This document shows positions 1 through 13,174 of a DNA stretch of 64,000 nucleotides, one piece after another. Positions within the stretch are counted from its first letter, which is position 1; every line of letters starts with the position of its first letter. The stretch spans positions 2,226,663 to 2,290,662 of the forward strand of contig SCFE01000032.1 of NCBI GenBank assembly GCA_004352715.1, given 5' to 3'. The notes beneath the pieces were generated by a model. The model was not told where the DNA came from, searched no databases, and saw only the letters and a list, made by a program, of their open reading frames with translations. This DNA is from Hofstenia miamia. Taxonomy: Eukaryota; Xenacoelomorpha; Acoela. The position numbers were made by a program, and so were the translations under genes.

Positions 1-3000
1 CAGTTTTGTTTATTTTTTGTCTTTGCTGCAATTTTACATGGCTTTTTAATAGGTAGTATTTCCATTTCCAAGCTACCTCTTGGAAATATGTATCTATTTT
101 TAATAGGTGGGCATTTTCAAGACATCATGAAATGAAGTTCTCATCTATCTGTAGCACGAATGCAGTTTGTAAGAGCCTACATCCTCATCCTCATACATTT
201 ATTTCATATCCAAAAATTTTTTCAAAATACACGATAATTCTTGCGGATCGAAATAGGCCGAATTTTGAATTCAGAAATCGTAAAAATATTTGACTAGCAA
301 AATACAGCTTCTTAACATTAAACTGCACATCTTCTTTATACAAGAAAATCTGCTTTTCCAGATTTTCAAGAAATTTTTCCAAACCTATTATGAAATTGGG
401 AGATGATGTGATATTGACAAATCTATTGGTGAACGTCTTTCAATGTAGTGCTAAAAATGTGTATCAAACTTTATTGCTTTAGCTGAATCGCTTGAAAAGA
501 TTTTCATTGAAAATTCCAATTTTAATTCATACCATTGCTAATCAAGAAGTCGAAAAGTCGAAAGCGCATGGCAGCAACAATTAACGTTAACTACTTTATT
601 TTATATAGATAGCCCACCCAAACCCATTGAGGTCTGCCATGCTAAAAGTCAGAGGTCGCGGCGCCGGAACAGAAATGAAAGAGGAGACCCTCTTCTATCT
701 TGTTGTGATTCCAGATTTTGTATATCTTTAATAGTTATATGCGTTTAACATGTTTTCAAGAAACCATAAAAGAATAGAAAAATTTATGGGCAGTTCAAGC
801 TTAAATCCAACCTTTCCTTGATTAATAAAAGCGCTAAACAGTAATCATGAGTTTATAATAATATATTTCAATCTTACATACAGAAACTTACCCGTGTTAA
901 ATTTTGATTGGTCGAAATTATTCTCATATTAGTATATCCGAAGTGACGTTATGGCAATCCATTATATAGTAAAAAATTTTGAACGTAATACAATCTATTA
1001 GATTTTTTCATTTAGAAAGTCAACAACACCTTTGGCTCTACCGGGCATTTCATGGAACCTAAGTAGCGAGTGGCACTTTGATATTTTTATATTTAGTATG
1101 ATGTTCCGTTTTTATTGTTTAGTTTTGGTATTGTAAATACTTTGAAAAGAAATATTTTAATTTAAGTATTGGCAGTATCTGAACAGTCAAATTGAAAATG
1201 AGATGAAAGCAACTATCCCATTAAATTGTATGAATATACTAATACATTTTGTAAAATCAAAATCTAGCTGTTTGGAAAACTTAAATGAATATAAATGCTA
1301 CTTTAAAATCATAAGAAGAAATCTTTACTTAGTTCAGTCTTTATGCACAATATACACAATCAATAGATCTTGGCATAACTAGAGGCTGTTTGGAAATGTT
1401 TAAATTTCTAATAAAACTTTCGGAATTTATAGAGAACCACATAAAGCTACCTCAAAATGAATCGCTAAGCATTCCGATTACTATATGGTCAGAGTTTGAA
1501 GTGGACTTGCTAAGGAGTAGACAGGTTTTGCTGGGCAGGGTCTGTTTTGAAATTTACTGTTTTGAAAATAGTCCGGGTTGGATTGAACTTTAAATTGTTG
1601 GGAAAGCTTTAAAAAGTAATTAAGATAAGATCAGATTTAAAAGTTGACTTCAATTCTTTTTGCTAATCCAATTACAACATTTTAAAAATTGTGAACAAAT
1701 ATAATCAGACCCGTGCAAATTATACAGTAGCACAAAACCACGTTGTGATATTAAAGACGTATTTTGAATGTATTTTTATACTAATATGTGCCGGTCTTAG
1801 ACTACGTTATAAGAATTTAGACTAAAGCTTAAGAACAAAACAAAATAACGGAAATGACAATATTTGTTCACACTACATATATGGGGAAATGGTAAACATT
1901 CTTGAACAAAATTAAAACTGCTGCAAGATTCGTTTATAGGAAATCAAATCATTGCTGCAAGTTGTTCTTCAATAATGCTGCACAAATTCTGGTGTTACTA
2001 CTGTGCTTTATTGGAAGAAGCTTTGAAGTTTCAGCCCCTTAAGCTAAAGTAATGCAGTCGACGAATTCTTATTAGTGACATGAGACAGTTGCGTCTAATG
2101 AATCGTCTGAGAGATTTAAAGTCGATTCAAAAAAGCAGAAATAGTACCCTGGAATTTAAATGATGAACAATATATTTGTTTAAAAAGTCAGTTAAGCAAA
2201 GCTTGTGAAAGTTTAGAAACTAATAAGCTCTTGAAGAATATGTTCTTAAATTTAATAAATCCTGAGAATAAAATTAAAGAATTTGTTTTAATACTTTAAG
2301 CTGACCAAGCCAAATCTATGAAAATAAAGGCGTTTGTTAGTTTTTTGATAGATTGAGGTAGCCTAGGTAAAGTTTATAAATGAAAACTTTAACAGTCTTT
2401 CAGTCTAATGATAACAAACGCCACAAACGTGAGGCAATTGTTTAGAACTATAATTCAAGAAAACTATTATAATTTTTATGTGAATTTGAAACACTAATCA
2501 ATGTACAAGAGCAAATTTTGCTATGCTCATAATAGGTTAGAGCATATTAAAAAAACCCATTATTAAACTTAAGCATGACATTGTCAGTGTAGAACAACAA
2601 CACTAATCAGGAAAATTGATCTCATGCTTAAGAATTTGAAAATATTAAGTGATAATTCAAAACCGGCAATCTTGAGCTTATAGATTTGTCGCATGTACCA
2701 GTAATTCTACTTAGATCTGTTGACAAAGGACTATGTCGACTAGAATTTGAATATAATTTAAAAAGTTGGTAAAGAAAAGGAAATCACAATTTGTATTCAC
2801 AAAATGGTGGTACTTCCAAAATGAGGACCTGAGTTTGAATGCATGGCTAGTATTCGTATTACTTATAGTTAGGGAACTCTTCAACAAGTTGGGTATCTCA
2901 TTCTGAGACTTGACGACTTTGTTCAAACTCTTACCATTAGTGAAGCTTATAGTAAAAGAATTGTTTAAACACGGGGCTCGTCATAATTCGCCACAACTAC

Positions 3001-4300
3001 TGATAAGTTTGCAACACGCCTCATTGATAATAAATAGGCGCTGCAATCGAACATAATTTATCATGGCGAACTACCTTATTCTCAAGATTAGTCTCGGCCA
3101 ATTAAATGCAATACATTCATTTTATATAACATGTACACATACACACAGGTGTATAAGGTAAGAGGTGTATTTATAACTAAATACAAAAAAGCCTACGAAT
3201 TGCAATTTATAAAAAAAGCATTCAGGAAATTCTTGGTTAATCTTAGATGTCACATGACTATTTTTGTGGACTTCACAAAATTCCTAAAAGAAATTTGAAT
3301 TTACTAGTGAGGCTGGACACCCGTAGCGGAATTTCACAGTTAAGCTTGATGCTACTCATTCAATAAAGATTTATTTTTTTATTGAAATGTGTCATTGTGA
3401 CTCCTTAGTAGGATCATCAATAAGACAGAATTTTTTTTGATCTATGAACATAAAACTACTCGCTAACGGCATTTCAAAAAAGTTAATATCAGTTTTACAA
3501 GTATATTCCATTTACATCATAACATACTGTTCCTCTATAAAATACGCATATATATGATAAATGATATATTCCGTTTTAGGTTTAGTATACCATCTCATCA
3601 ACAAACTAATTGTTTCTACATGGTACCGAAATTTCATGGTAACGGAATTGCAATAGTCCTGTTACCAGACATAGATTCTAATTTTTACTAATTTTTATAA
3701 TTATTTCCCATTATTGCATTAATTTCACTATAATTAAAGACTTAGGCGCATATAAATATGTATATATAAAAAAGAACAGCATAACTTCAATCTTAATTTT
3801 TCACTCTAGATGCTAACTATTGCGTGACCGTAAACTCTAGCTAATTATTTCTTTGGATTCCACAAAAAAGCGATTAAATATTAAGAACATTGAAACTTAA
3901 ATTGCAATAACAAATGATGAAATGTAGTTTATTCCATTCTTATGTGACTCTATTTTCTATATGTATATTATCAGTGGTGACATGTTTTCTACCACAAAAT
4001 TCCAAAAATCTGATAAATTGTTTTTAAGCGCCTAAGGTCTATCGAAAATATCAATAGAAGTATTGATTATTATTTAATTGGCCATGTAGATTATTCGATC
4101 CCAAAAAATTTTATTTGAACTAAACTTTCTACATTTACGTATGATAAATAAGCTTTTTAAATTTTTCCTAATATTCATGAATCAATTAAGCACACATAAT
4201 CTATCGATTCACTTTGTACAATCCATTTCATAGCCTTCTAAAATATACTAGTTCATATAATTGGAATTTGTATAAGAGTATATTCAATTCTTGCATTAGA
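1..4300. other. AT-rich intergenic DNA with no confident gene
   Basis: Apart from the repeat at 375-545 I see only short chance open frames. A GC-richer patch at 605-715 and a stretch at 1,915-2,010 (plus frame KIKTAARFVYRKSN, weakly LINE-like) are the only coding-like spots. Confidence 0.5.
375..545. repeat. Dispersed repeat copy, pair with 11,610-11,785
   Basis: Shares an ordered series of matches with the later copy: ATATCTATTGnTGAAC, CAATGTnG, GAAAATTnCAATTTT. Both are non-coding. Confidence 0.4.
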
Positions 4301-4301
4301 G

Positions 4302-4770
4302 TTATATACCCAGTGGAGGCATCTCCTTTAAAATCATTCCAATGCTTGAAATTGGACTCTGAAAAGCCACCAGCCATGTGAAGCATATGTAATAATGCAA
4401 ATGTTTTAAATAATTTTGAATTAATATTGGTGCCGATTGATGTAATTCTTGTTGCATTACATTTTCAATATACGCATTCCACTTCAATTTAGACGAAATA
4501 ATCAAACCAAGATCTTTTACTGCATCCAAAGACGGTATATTAATATTTCTTATAGTTAGCGGAGAAAAATCAGGGGTCGATTAAAATATCCCAGAAAACT
4601 ATATCTGATTTCATTACATTGAAAGAGCGTTATTTAGTTCTCCCCATTAACTACTGAGTTAATGTATTATTGCATTAAATTCAATATAGGATTTTCAACT
4701 AGAATTTTACTGCCTTCTGAAAACAATGATATATCTGCAACATATAATGTATAATATGTTTATATATATA
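4302..4770 (-). pseudogene. LINE reverse transcriptase fragment
   Basis: Minus-strand frames read TLYVADISLFSEGSKILVEN (a decayed YADD box, here VADI) and, after frameshifts, LDAVKDLGLIISSKLKWNA, the conserved block downstream of the RT catalytic box in Jockey/CR1-type LINEs. 5' truncated and inactive. Confidence 0.7.
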
Positions 4771-5659
4771 TACATATATTCATATTCAGTAATTCATTCA
4801 TTCACTACTATTCAGCGTATTAAGCACCTCGTACAGTTAATTGCAAAGCTAATTACAAAGTTACAAAATTATAATGCATAACACAACCAGTTCATTTTAA
4901 CGAACAAATTCAACCATGCAAATGATTAAAACTTTGCTGAAATTAGTTATGTCCAATGATAGACTTTCCACTCCTTGTGCAATACCAATTCATCGCAAAA
5001 TGTTTTCAAAGGTTTGGATAAAATTTCGTTCGTCTTGATTTTATATAAAATGTTATGATTTGAATTTTATGTGCCCTATTTTTCTTCAAACAATAAAGTA
5101 TAAAAAATGTGGCTGTGTATTCTTAGCGATCAATTTAGAGTAATATTTCTAATTTTCCTTAGGTTCATACCATGTTGTATATCAGCGATATCAGGGTAAA
5201 ATCTGTTAGTGTTAGGGTAAATTCTGTTTCAATTGAAACATCAGGAGACAAATTTACAGCAAAGAAAAAACAAAAGTATCTTTAAGTTTATAAAAAAATT
5301 GAATCATAATATTGTTTATTGAAAAAATTTCCAACAACTGACGTAACTGGGAAAATTGTGATTTTCATTCGAGCCGGATCAGGCGCAGGGACCACCAGTA
5401 TGGCAACACTGGTGTACATCATTTGAACGCAATTATTATAAATATCGTCCATTTTCTATAGTTTTTCACAAGCATTTATCCTTCCCGTATGGAATTTTTC
5501 AAATGTATTTTAATTTATGCCTTTTCGTTGAAAATTCTAGCCTCGGTCATGAATACACAATAGCTAGTTCATGAAATATCATTCGTAATTCATGTTATTA
5601 TTGAAAAAAAAATTTTCAATTATGTGCAATATCTGAGAAATGGCTATGGGGTGAGGTCT

Positions 5660-6260
5660 GAGATGACTCTGTACTAGGATTAATTAAACGTGGTCATAAC
5701 AATATTTCTTTCTCAAATCTCTTTGCTTCATTTGGTTTTGCTCAAGTAGTTTTTGGTCCAACATAATTCTGACCTACGCTTGGTTGCTTTTATTATCCAT
5801 CAAGAATATCACAATTCGTACAATGTATTGGTTTCTATTGCTTAACGGCAATGGTTCCAAATCTTATCATGGAATGCTAAATTCGTCTTTCACCTTTGAT
5901 CGTCTGCCAAAAGAAACAACTGCTAGTGACGTAAAAGAGCTATGTTCCATGGATATGATTATATTTTCTAATCAAATTTCTATTGCCGCTACTGATTTGA
6001 TTTCCTTCATGTCTCTACTATAGACTCACTTGATTTGGTTCTCTTAATGAAATGATATATATTCTTGATGAACATACTCCTCTGGTTGAAAAGCGATTCT
6101 TCCTTAGAACAAATTCTCCATGGTTTGATAATGGGCATAGGGAAAATAAAAGACTTAAACTTTGACTAGAAAGGAATTAGGTCTATTCTCGGAGTTGGTC
6201 TATATCGAAACTGTAGTGCTGCTTACAACCATGAAATCCGCTTAGCCATATTTATAACGA
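5660..6260 (+). pseudogene. LINE fragment, endonuclease to RT linker
   Basis: A plus-strand frame reads LDEHTPLVEKRFFLRTNSPW followed by FDNGHRENKRLKL, the usual LINE block between endonuclease and RT (DxHAPL...PWF...K..R). Upstream frames (5,784-6,023) are likely the end of the endonuclease region. Broken by stops; no intact catalytic residues seen. Confidence 0.6.
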
Positions 6261-6593
6261 GAAATTCTTAAGGTTTTTTTACTTTGCACGGCAATTACTG
6301 GATCATGAAAAAGAGCGGCTTCTTCCTGAATAAGACTCACTTACCGGTTTTGTTTACTTTTTCCAGGAAAAAAATTAGCAAATTCGCAATAATAACTCTA
6401 GTTGTTTATGACCTTTTTGGCTTCATTCATTGGAAGATGGTAGTTGTATGTCCCATTATCAAGAAGGTAGCTCTGGATAATAATCAGCTCAACATGTTAT
6501 CTCCAGGTGTGCTGTTTGTCTCTACTTGAGTGGTTGAATGTCGCGTGTTTTGGGTGTTTAGACGTGACATTCGCTCGTTAAAACACAAGACAT

Positions 6594-7908
6594 GCATGTC
6601 TCATGTCACTTGTAAACGGGGTATAGGGCCACCTAAAAGTGGATTTTTAATTTGTAATAATGCTCTTCTATGCATTAAGCCATATCTTAGTTGTTATTGA
6701 TGTTTTTGTTTGTGCTCTGTATAACATTCACCTCTTGGAGCCTGCCTTCCTTTCTTCTTTATGTTGCTGAAGTCAAGAAAATTGGCGAAAGCCTTAACTG
6801 AACATCCTACTAAGATTGTGAACATTCCACAATGCCTCTTGTGTCTTAGTGCCTGATGCTAATCAAATATATTAGCTGTTCACACAAGAAAGTCTGAATA
6901 GTTGGTTTTTACCTCAGTTCAAATTACTTGTTCACATGTACCAATTAATTTCCATAATTCAATCTTGCAGCCCTCAATTTGCATTAGGAATCTTGAATTT
7001 TTATTTGACCATATAAAGAAGCCTGTTGTAGAATATGAGGAAAGGCATAATGGCCCTACAAGATTTTGGCCAATTTCGGAAATGTCTCATTGGGGAAACT
7101 GCTAAACGCTTGACATATGCTTTTGTCTTTACACACCATGACTCCTATAACGGTCTTCTTGTTAGCTTACTTCTGTACCATCATTCGTAAGATGCATCCT
7201 TTACAAAACTGTCTGCACGTTTTGTAACAAGAACTAGACAATTTTATTGGNGCATGTCTCATGTCACTTGTAAACGGGGTATAGGGCCACCTAAAAGTGG
7301 ATTTTTAATTTGTAATAATGCTCTTCTATGCATTAAGCCATATCTTAGTTGTTATTGATGTTTTTGTTTGTGCTCTGTATAACATTCACCTCTTGGAGCC
7401 TGCCTTCCTTTCTTCTTTATGTTGCTGAAGTCAAGAAAATTGGCGAAAGCCTTAACTGAACATCCTACTAAGATTGTGAACATTCCACAATGCCTCTTGT
7501 GTCTTAGTGCCTGATGCTAATCAAATATATTAGCTGTTCACACAAGAAAGTCTGAATAGTTGGTTTTTACCTCAGTTCAAATTACTTGTTCACATGTACC
7601 AATTAATTTCCATAATTCAATCTTGCAGCCCTCAATTTGCATTAGGAATCTTGAATTTTTATTTGACCATATAAAGAAGCCTGTTGTAGAATATGAGGAA
7701 AGGCATAATGGCCCTAAAAGATTTTGGCCAATTTCGGAAATGTCTCATTGGGGAAACTGCTAAACGCTTGACATATGCTTTTGTCTTTACGCACCATGAC
7801 TCCTATAACGGTCTTCTTGTTAGCTTACCTTTGTACCATCATTCGTAAGATGCATCCTGTACAAAACTGTCTGCACGTTTTGTAACAAAAACTAGACAAT
7901 TCTATTGG
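6594..7908. repeat. Tandem duplication at a single-N joint
   Basis: 6,594-7,250 and 7,252-7,908 match at about 99% (offset 658 bp) across the N at 7,251, with a few substitutions. Most likely two haplotype contig ends not merged. It lies within the LINE remnant, between the linker and the C-terminal block. Confidence 0.9.
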
Positions 7909-8082
7909 GTGGTTGTACATACTCGAATTACATAAAAGAGGTCACTAATCATTTTGAAAGTAATTTATTACATGATTCCTAGTATATCAACGACTTGCTT
8001 GCAATTCGCGAAGTTAGTAATGATGTCTATGACCTTTGGTGCATGAATGTTCCCACTTTACATGTTCATTTGATCTGAAAAT

Positions 8083-8195
8083 TGTACTCTGCTCGCACTC
8101 TTGCAATAAGCGGCTCAAAAATCTGGAATGATCTTCCTCTCCCGCTTCGTTTCTGTGAATCAATCACTGAATTCGAATTGAAACGTAGGTAGATT
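8083..8195 (+). pseudogene. LINE C-terminal block
   Basis: Plus frame reads SARTLAISGSKIWNDLPLPL then RFCESITEFELKRR and a stop. The SGxxxWNxLPxxxR...S..EFE.K pattern is the usual C-terminus of CR1/Jockey-type LINE proteins. Probably the end of the same copy as 5,660-6,260. Confidence 0.7.
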
Positions 8196-8880
8196 ATATC
8201 TCTCTTGCAAATGTTTAGTATTTAGTGTTATTCTACTCCAACGAGACTCTTCGTATATAGCGGTATAGAAACATCCACTATTATTAATGTTACGATAAAT
8301 ATAGATTCGTTCCCCAATGTTGTGATGCTTAGTTCTTAAGAAGATTTTAAAATTTTCTCTCTTAAAATTCATGACGGTGTAAATATATTTCTTAATTTAA
8401 GTGCTTACTTATATGTTCTTTAAACCTTGTTCCCAGATATCTCTGAATTTCTCCATTGTATTGTTTATTGTAGTATTCAAATTTGAATTGATAAATAATT
8501 ACAGAAAAACTAATTTTTTAAGTATTAAATCTTTGTTATTGGAGAAGTTCTTCGTTGCAAATGATGTCAATATTGGATCCATTTCGGCAAATTTAAATTT
8601 ACTGTTGAATATTTTTCTTTTAAACTTTTAACTAGGAAGTTTTTTATATACAGGACAAGAATGGTTTTTGTATATTGCCTGTATTATTATTTTGTTCTTT
8701 GTTTTCATGAAATATTTTCATTGAGTAATTTTAATAAATTTAATTGATCTTAAAAATTTTGTCTTTTGCATTTTTGGGAAGTTTGTAATTTGTAAATGTT
8801 GTTTTTGCTCGATAAAATAAGGTGCAATTGTTCTAAACATGTACGACTTATTGTTTTTTAAAAAAAATTGGAACCTATAT

Positions 8881-9230
8881 ATATACAAAGAGTTAGAAGA
8901 GGGCACCTGGACCCCATTAAAATAAAAAATTATGCACAGAAATTTTTTAGTATCAAATTTTGCTCTTAGAATTTTATTTTACCTCGGAGCCATCCCAANN
9001 NNNNNNNNNNNNNNNNNNNNNNNNNNNNNNNNNNNNNNNNNNNNNNNNNNNNNNNNNNNNNNNNNNNNNNNNNNNNNNATATATATATATACAAATAGTA
9101 AGAAGAGGGCACCTGGACCCCATTAAACTAAAAATTCACATAATTATGAAATAAAAAATTATGTACAGAAATTTTTTAGTATCAAATTTTGCTCATAGAA
9201 TTTTATTTTACCTCGGAGCCATCCCAAAGA
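8881..9230. repeat. Direct repeat flanking a gap
   Basis: About 115 bp (GGGCACCTGGACCCCATTAA ... TTTTACCTCGGAGCCATCCC) occurs before and after the N run 8,999-9,078, each preceded by (TA)n. The copies differ by a 20-base indel, so they are a real tandem repeat or two alleles. Confidence 0.8.
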
Positions 9231-10830
9231 ATGTCTTTTGCAGCAATTCCTGAGGCATATCGATGAAGCTTAAATTGATATTAAGATATTGTATGTACAT
9301 ACATTTGACACGTTATATATATACCTTGATGAAAATCATTACCACCGAAAAAATACATGTGTAGGAAATGGCTAGTCCTAAACATGACCAAAAATATTTA
9401 TCGTTATGCAGAGCTACTTGTTATATCAGTCTTCGTTATGAACGAATCATTCTGTATATGTACATGCACATGTATCGATAAGCTGATGTTCTAAATACAC
9501 ATATCCTAAATACCTTAAATGGGCCTTATTCTTCTGGATGATTTTTTATATTTAATATCACATGAAATAATACTTACGAGCTCAAAGCAACGTCCGCAAA
9601 TTAAAACAATTTATTATTGATATTGGAAAACAAAGCAGGCTACAACACCGACAATAGAAAGCGGAAAATTCATCATTTCGTAACCATCATACATAAAGAT
9701 AACTGGTTTGAAATATATAAATCGAATTAAAATGTTTCGTTTGAACAGTATTGGTTAGATTAGTTTTTTAAAACTACGTTCAAATAAATATTTAATTTTC
9801 AAGTATAGGACTTCTGACTAGTTTTCAAATATAAGGTTTTCACTAAATTTTTTAAGATGATGTTCTTTTTAATCCAAGGAATGAAGAAGAGAAGGAAAAA
9901 TCTTTATTCAGAAACTACTTTAACAATATATATACTGATATGATTGCAAACTTCAAGGAATTATCGCCAAATGCAAACGTTGGAAAATGATTATTTTTTG
10001 CAATAGACATTGTAATTGCAATGGAAATAACATCGTTTTAAGGTATGTATTAGTAAACGATTAGACGGTGGTTCTCATTTTAGAGCTAAAAACATTGATA
10101 ACAAGAACTAACAGCATATTATTCCTACTTCGTACTACATGAATAGGTTGCAGAATATTACTTGTAAATCACTGAAGTTGACAGCTAGCTTTTAAAAATA
10201 GATGACGTCAATTAAGTTGCTTACTCAAGTGCGTAAGATATTGCATAATGGAAAAAATAATTCAAGAACAAGTCGATGACCAAGCTTTTCGCCTCAAATT
10301 TGAAAAAAGCAAATTTAAGCGCAATTAATGAATGAACGTAAACGTTGAAATTCGCGTGTAATATTCACAAACAAAGCAAGTATTAAATAAATCAACAGAA
10401 AAGTTAAAACACTAAAGAATGTTATTCAAGAAAACAAAGTATCTTATTTGTACTTACATTAGCGTAGTTACGGCTTGTTTCATTAAATCAATACTATCTA
10501 ACTGTATATTTGGTTTATTGCCTCAGTTTCATATATATGTTACTATTTTGTACACGTTTTTCTTATAATTTCTTTGTTTGCATAACTTAACTAAATGCTT
10601 GCTAAAAATTTTATTTGAATTTTAAAAATTGATGACAACAGCATGTAGAAAGCAAATTGTAAGTTACATCCTAGTATATCCTAAATCCGAAAACCATTGT
10701 AGTGAAGCCTAAAAAGATTAAATAAAGCAAATGTTTTGATAAACCTGCAGACAGAACAGAACAAGATTATTGGGGACCTAAGCAAAATTTGTTTTAATAA
10801 TGATGATATTTACCAAAATAACAGCCCGTA
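9231..10830. other. AT-rich intergenic DNA, nothing recognised
   Basis: No open frame with a recognisable motif, no inverted repeats of note and no RNA gene seen on either strand. Confidence 0.5.
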
Positions 10831-10835
10831 GCTTA

Positions 10836-10872
10836 ACCAGGGGCGCACCCAGCTTTTTTTCTGAGGAGGGGA
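10836..10872 (+). mobile_element. Possible hAT-like terminal sequence
   Basis: ACCAGGGGCGCACCCAGC followed by a T-run and GAGGAGGGG resembles ends of some non-autonomous hAT-like repeats. A related string (GGGCATACCCAGAGGTGGG) occurs at 17,290-17,310. Only one end is visible. Confidence 0.25.
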
Positions 10873-10907
10873 ACTATTCTTTAGATTATATATATATATA
10901 TATATAN

Positions 10908-11422
10908 AGTTTTTCAATAAGTATGTTGTGATTAATCGAATCAAAGGCTTTTGAGAGATCTAAACAAGCTATAGCTACAAATTTATTAGAATCGAGGGAT
11001 GCTCTCCATTTTTCAGTAGCATGTAATAGTGCATCAGTTGTTGAAAAATTTTTGCGAAATCCAAATTGGGTGTTCGATAATAAATTATACTTATTAAAAT
11101 GTTCAATTATTTGGTTATGCAATAATCTTTCGAATATTTTACTTATTGGAGAAGTAATTGAAATTGGTCGATAATTAGTGGCAATTGAAGGATCGTTTTT
11201 CTTAAAAATAGGAGTAATGTGAGCAAGTTTTAGATAATCTGGGAAGTGATTGCATTTTATAGATTCATTAAAGATGAAATTTAAAGGACTTGCAATGATA
11301 TCTGCAGTCATTTTAAGTGCCCAAGAGGGGATATTTGAGGGACCACTTGATTTGTTGGACTTAAGCTTAAGAATCGATTTAATAATTTNTACTCTGTCAA
11401 AATTAATAAATGCATTTTCCAA
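10908..11422 (-). pseudogene. LINE reverse transcriptase, N-terminal half
   Basis: One open minus-strand frame (with one N codon) covers the RT fingers and palm A: LKSNKSSGPSNIPSWALK, HITPIFKKNDPS, YRPISITSPISKIFERLL, QFGFRKNFSTTDALL and CLDLSKAFDSINH with the first catalytic Asp. It is cut before the YADD box at a (TA)n and the N at 10,907. Same family as the copy at 62.4-64.0 kb. This part is open, which suggests a fairly young copy. Confidence 0.88.
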
Positions 11423-13170
11423 GAATTAACATAAATCATCGATAGAGTTTTGGTTGTTCTTTCTTGGATGATGCTACATTATGACAGTGTTAAAAATACC
11501 TACATATTTTTCTAAAAATTGGTGTACATATTTTTAATGATTTTATATTTAAACACCTGCTGTCACTTTAATAGGGCAAACCTCTCTTACAAATATACAA
11601 AAATGTTCTCCAAACTCGTTGGGAAGTTTGGAAATCGTGAAGTATGGATATATCTATTGTTGAACATCATTAGATGCAATGTTGAAAATGTCTGCTAAAG
11701 TGTATTATTGTATCGAAAGTGTTTGAAAAAAATTACTATTTTCCATTGAAAATTTCAATTTTTTAAGTAAACATTTCAATTCTCTCCATACCTAATGTTC
11801 AAGTGAATATAAGGTTTAAATCCCATGAAATCAAAAAACGAACTTCATCCCTAAATGTAGATAGAAATAAAACTTAATTTTTCACTTCAATTTCTGCAAT
11901 TATAATAGTAATCAAATTTAACCACTGAAACATTAACTACAAATATACATTTATTCAATATTTTAGCTCTTTCTAAGGGTTAATCATGTTGTTTTGTATA
12001 AAGCATTTAAAATTCCATAAGTTAATAAGATATTTCTAAGCTATATAATGTGTAAATATATATATATAAATGTGTATATATATAAATATATATTTCAAAT
12101 TCAAATTATATATTTGTCAATTCGGAAAACTACTAAGAACTTAATGATACTTCTAACTCAAAATAATGGGACGATGTTTCACTAATTCAAAAAATAAAAA
12201 CAAGATATTAATCTTAAGAAGTGCATTTAGCTACTTGTTTTCATGTCTAATGTGTAATAGTTCATTGACAAACATTCTGTCAAAGTTGACATATTCTAGC
12301 AAATATACCATTTACATAAACATTTCTACTAGAATTTAAACTGCTGCAAATAATTATCATTTCTTAGATTTGTCAAATATAAAATTTCACAAAGTGTTCT
12401 GAAAACAGTAGTAACGGATACTACGATGACTCAACGATGAATAAATAAAATCACTGAGAGAGCATCACCTGCTTTGCTATTTATTTAGTCTTTTAAGTCT
12501 AGCAGAGAATTCCCGTTAAGTGGAAGACCAGGCCGGTAGCCAAGGTGATGTGAAGAGAAGCTTAGTATTCGATATAAATTTTTAAACTAAATTACCACCC
12601 TCTCGAACTTTCGCGTTACTTTAAATTTTGAGAAATGAAACAAAATATTTGTAAGATTTAATCATAAGAATGATTCGCTAGTCTCAGAAAGTTGTTTCTC
12701 CAAAAACTAACGATTGTTCATATTTTACGTCCATTTAATATTTTTCTAAAACATTTTTTTTTGAATAATCCACATATGGCATCCTAGTAGCAATATATAT
12801 TGCTAAATTAGCCTCCCCTAAGTAGAAAGGCTAACTACAGGTTGTAGAAAGCTCTTGTTTACATGTAATGATTAAAAATATTCCCCTCTTATGTTGCAGG
12901 GCATACGATATAATACGGCCGGGAAAATTACATTTTCATGAGGAAGCCAATGCAGTATATGCATTTGAACATCTATATCAGGAACGGTTTACTATAAAGC
13001 TTAGTTTTGAGCACATCACTTAGCCAACTTTTGACGTAGAATCAAATAAAATAATTCCGGAAAAATTCGCTACGGACAACTATTTAACAAACATTTTGCA
13101 AAAAATTCATATTCCATTTCCAAACCCCTAAGTTTTTTAAAAAATGCGAAAAAACTATAAAAACTCATAG
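11423..13170. other. AT-rich intergenic DNA
   Basis: Holds the dispersed repeat copy at 11,610-11,785 and an A/T-only tract near 12,055-12,095. No gene recognised. Confidence 0.5.
11610..11785. repeat. Dispersed repeat copy, pair with 375-545
   Basis: See the partner near the window start; the ordered matches end in TTCCATTGAAAATTTCAATTTT. Confidence 0.4.
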
Positions 13171-13174
13171 AGTT

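Noticed and set aside
4081-4110. TTCGATCC string resembling a tRNA T-loop
   Set aside because: No acceptor, D or anticodon stems can be placed around it.
6902-7105. 67-codon frame repeated at 7,560-7,763
   Set aside because: The two copies come from the duplication at the N at 7,251; there is no recognised motif.
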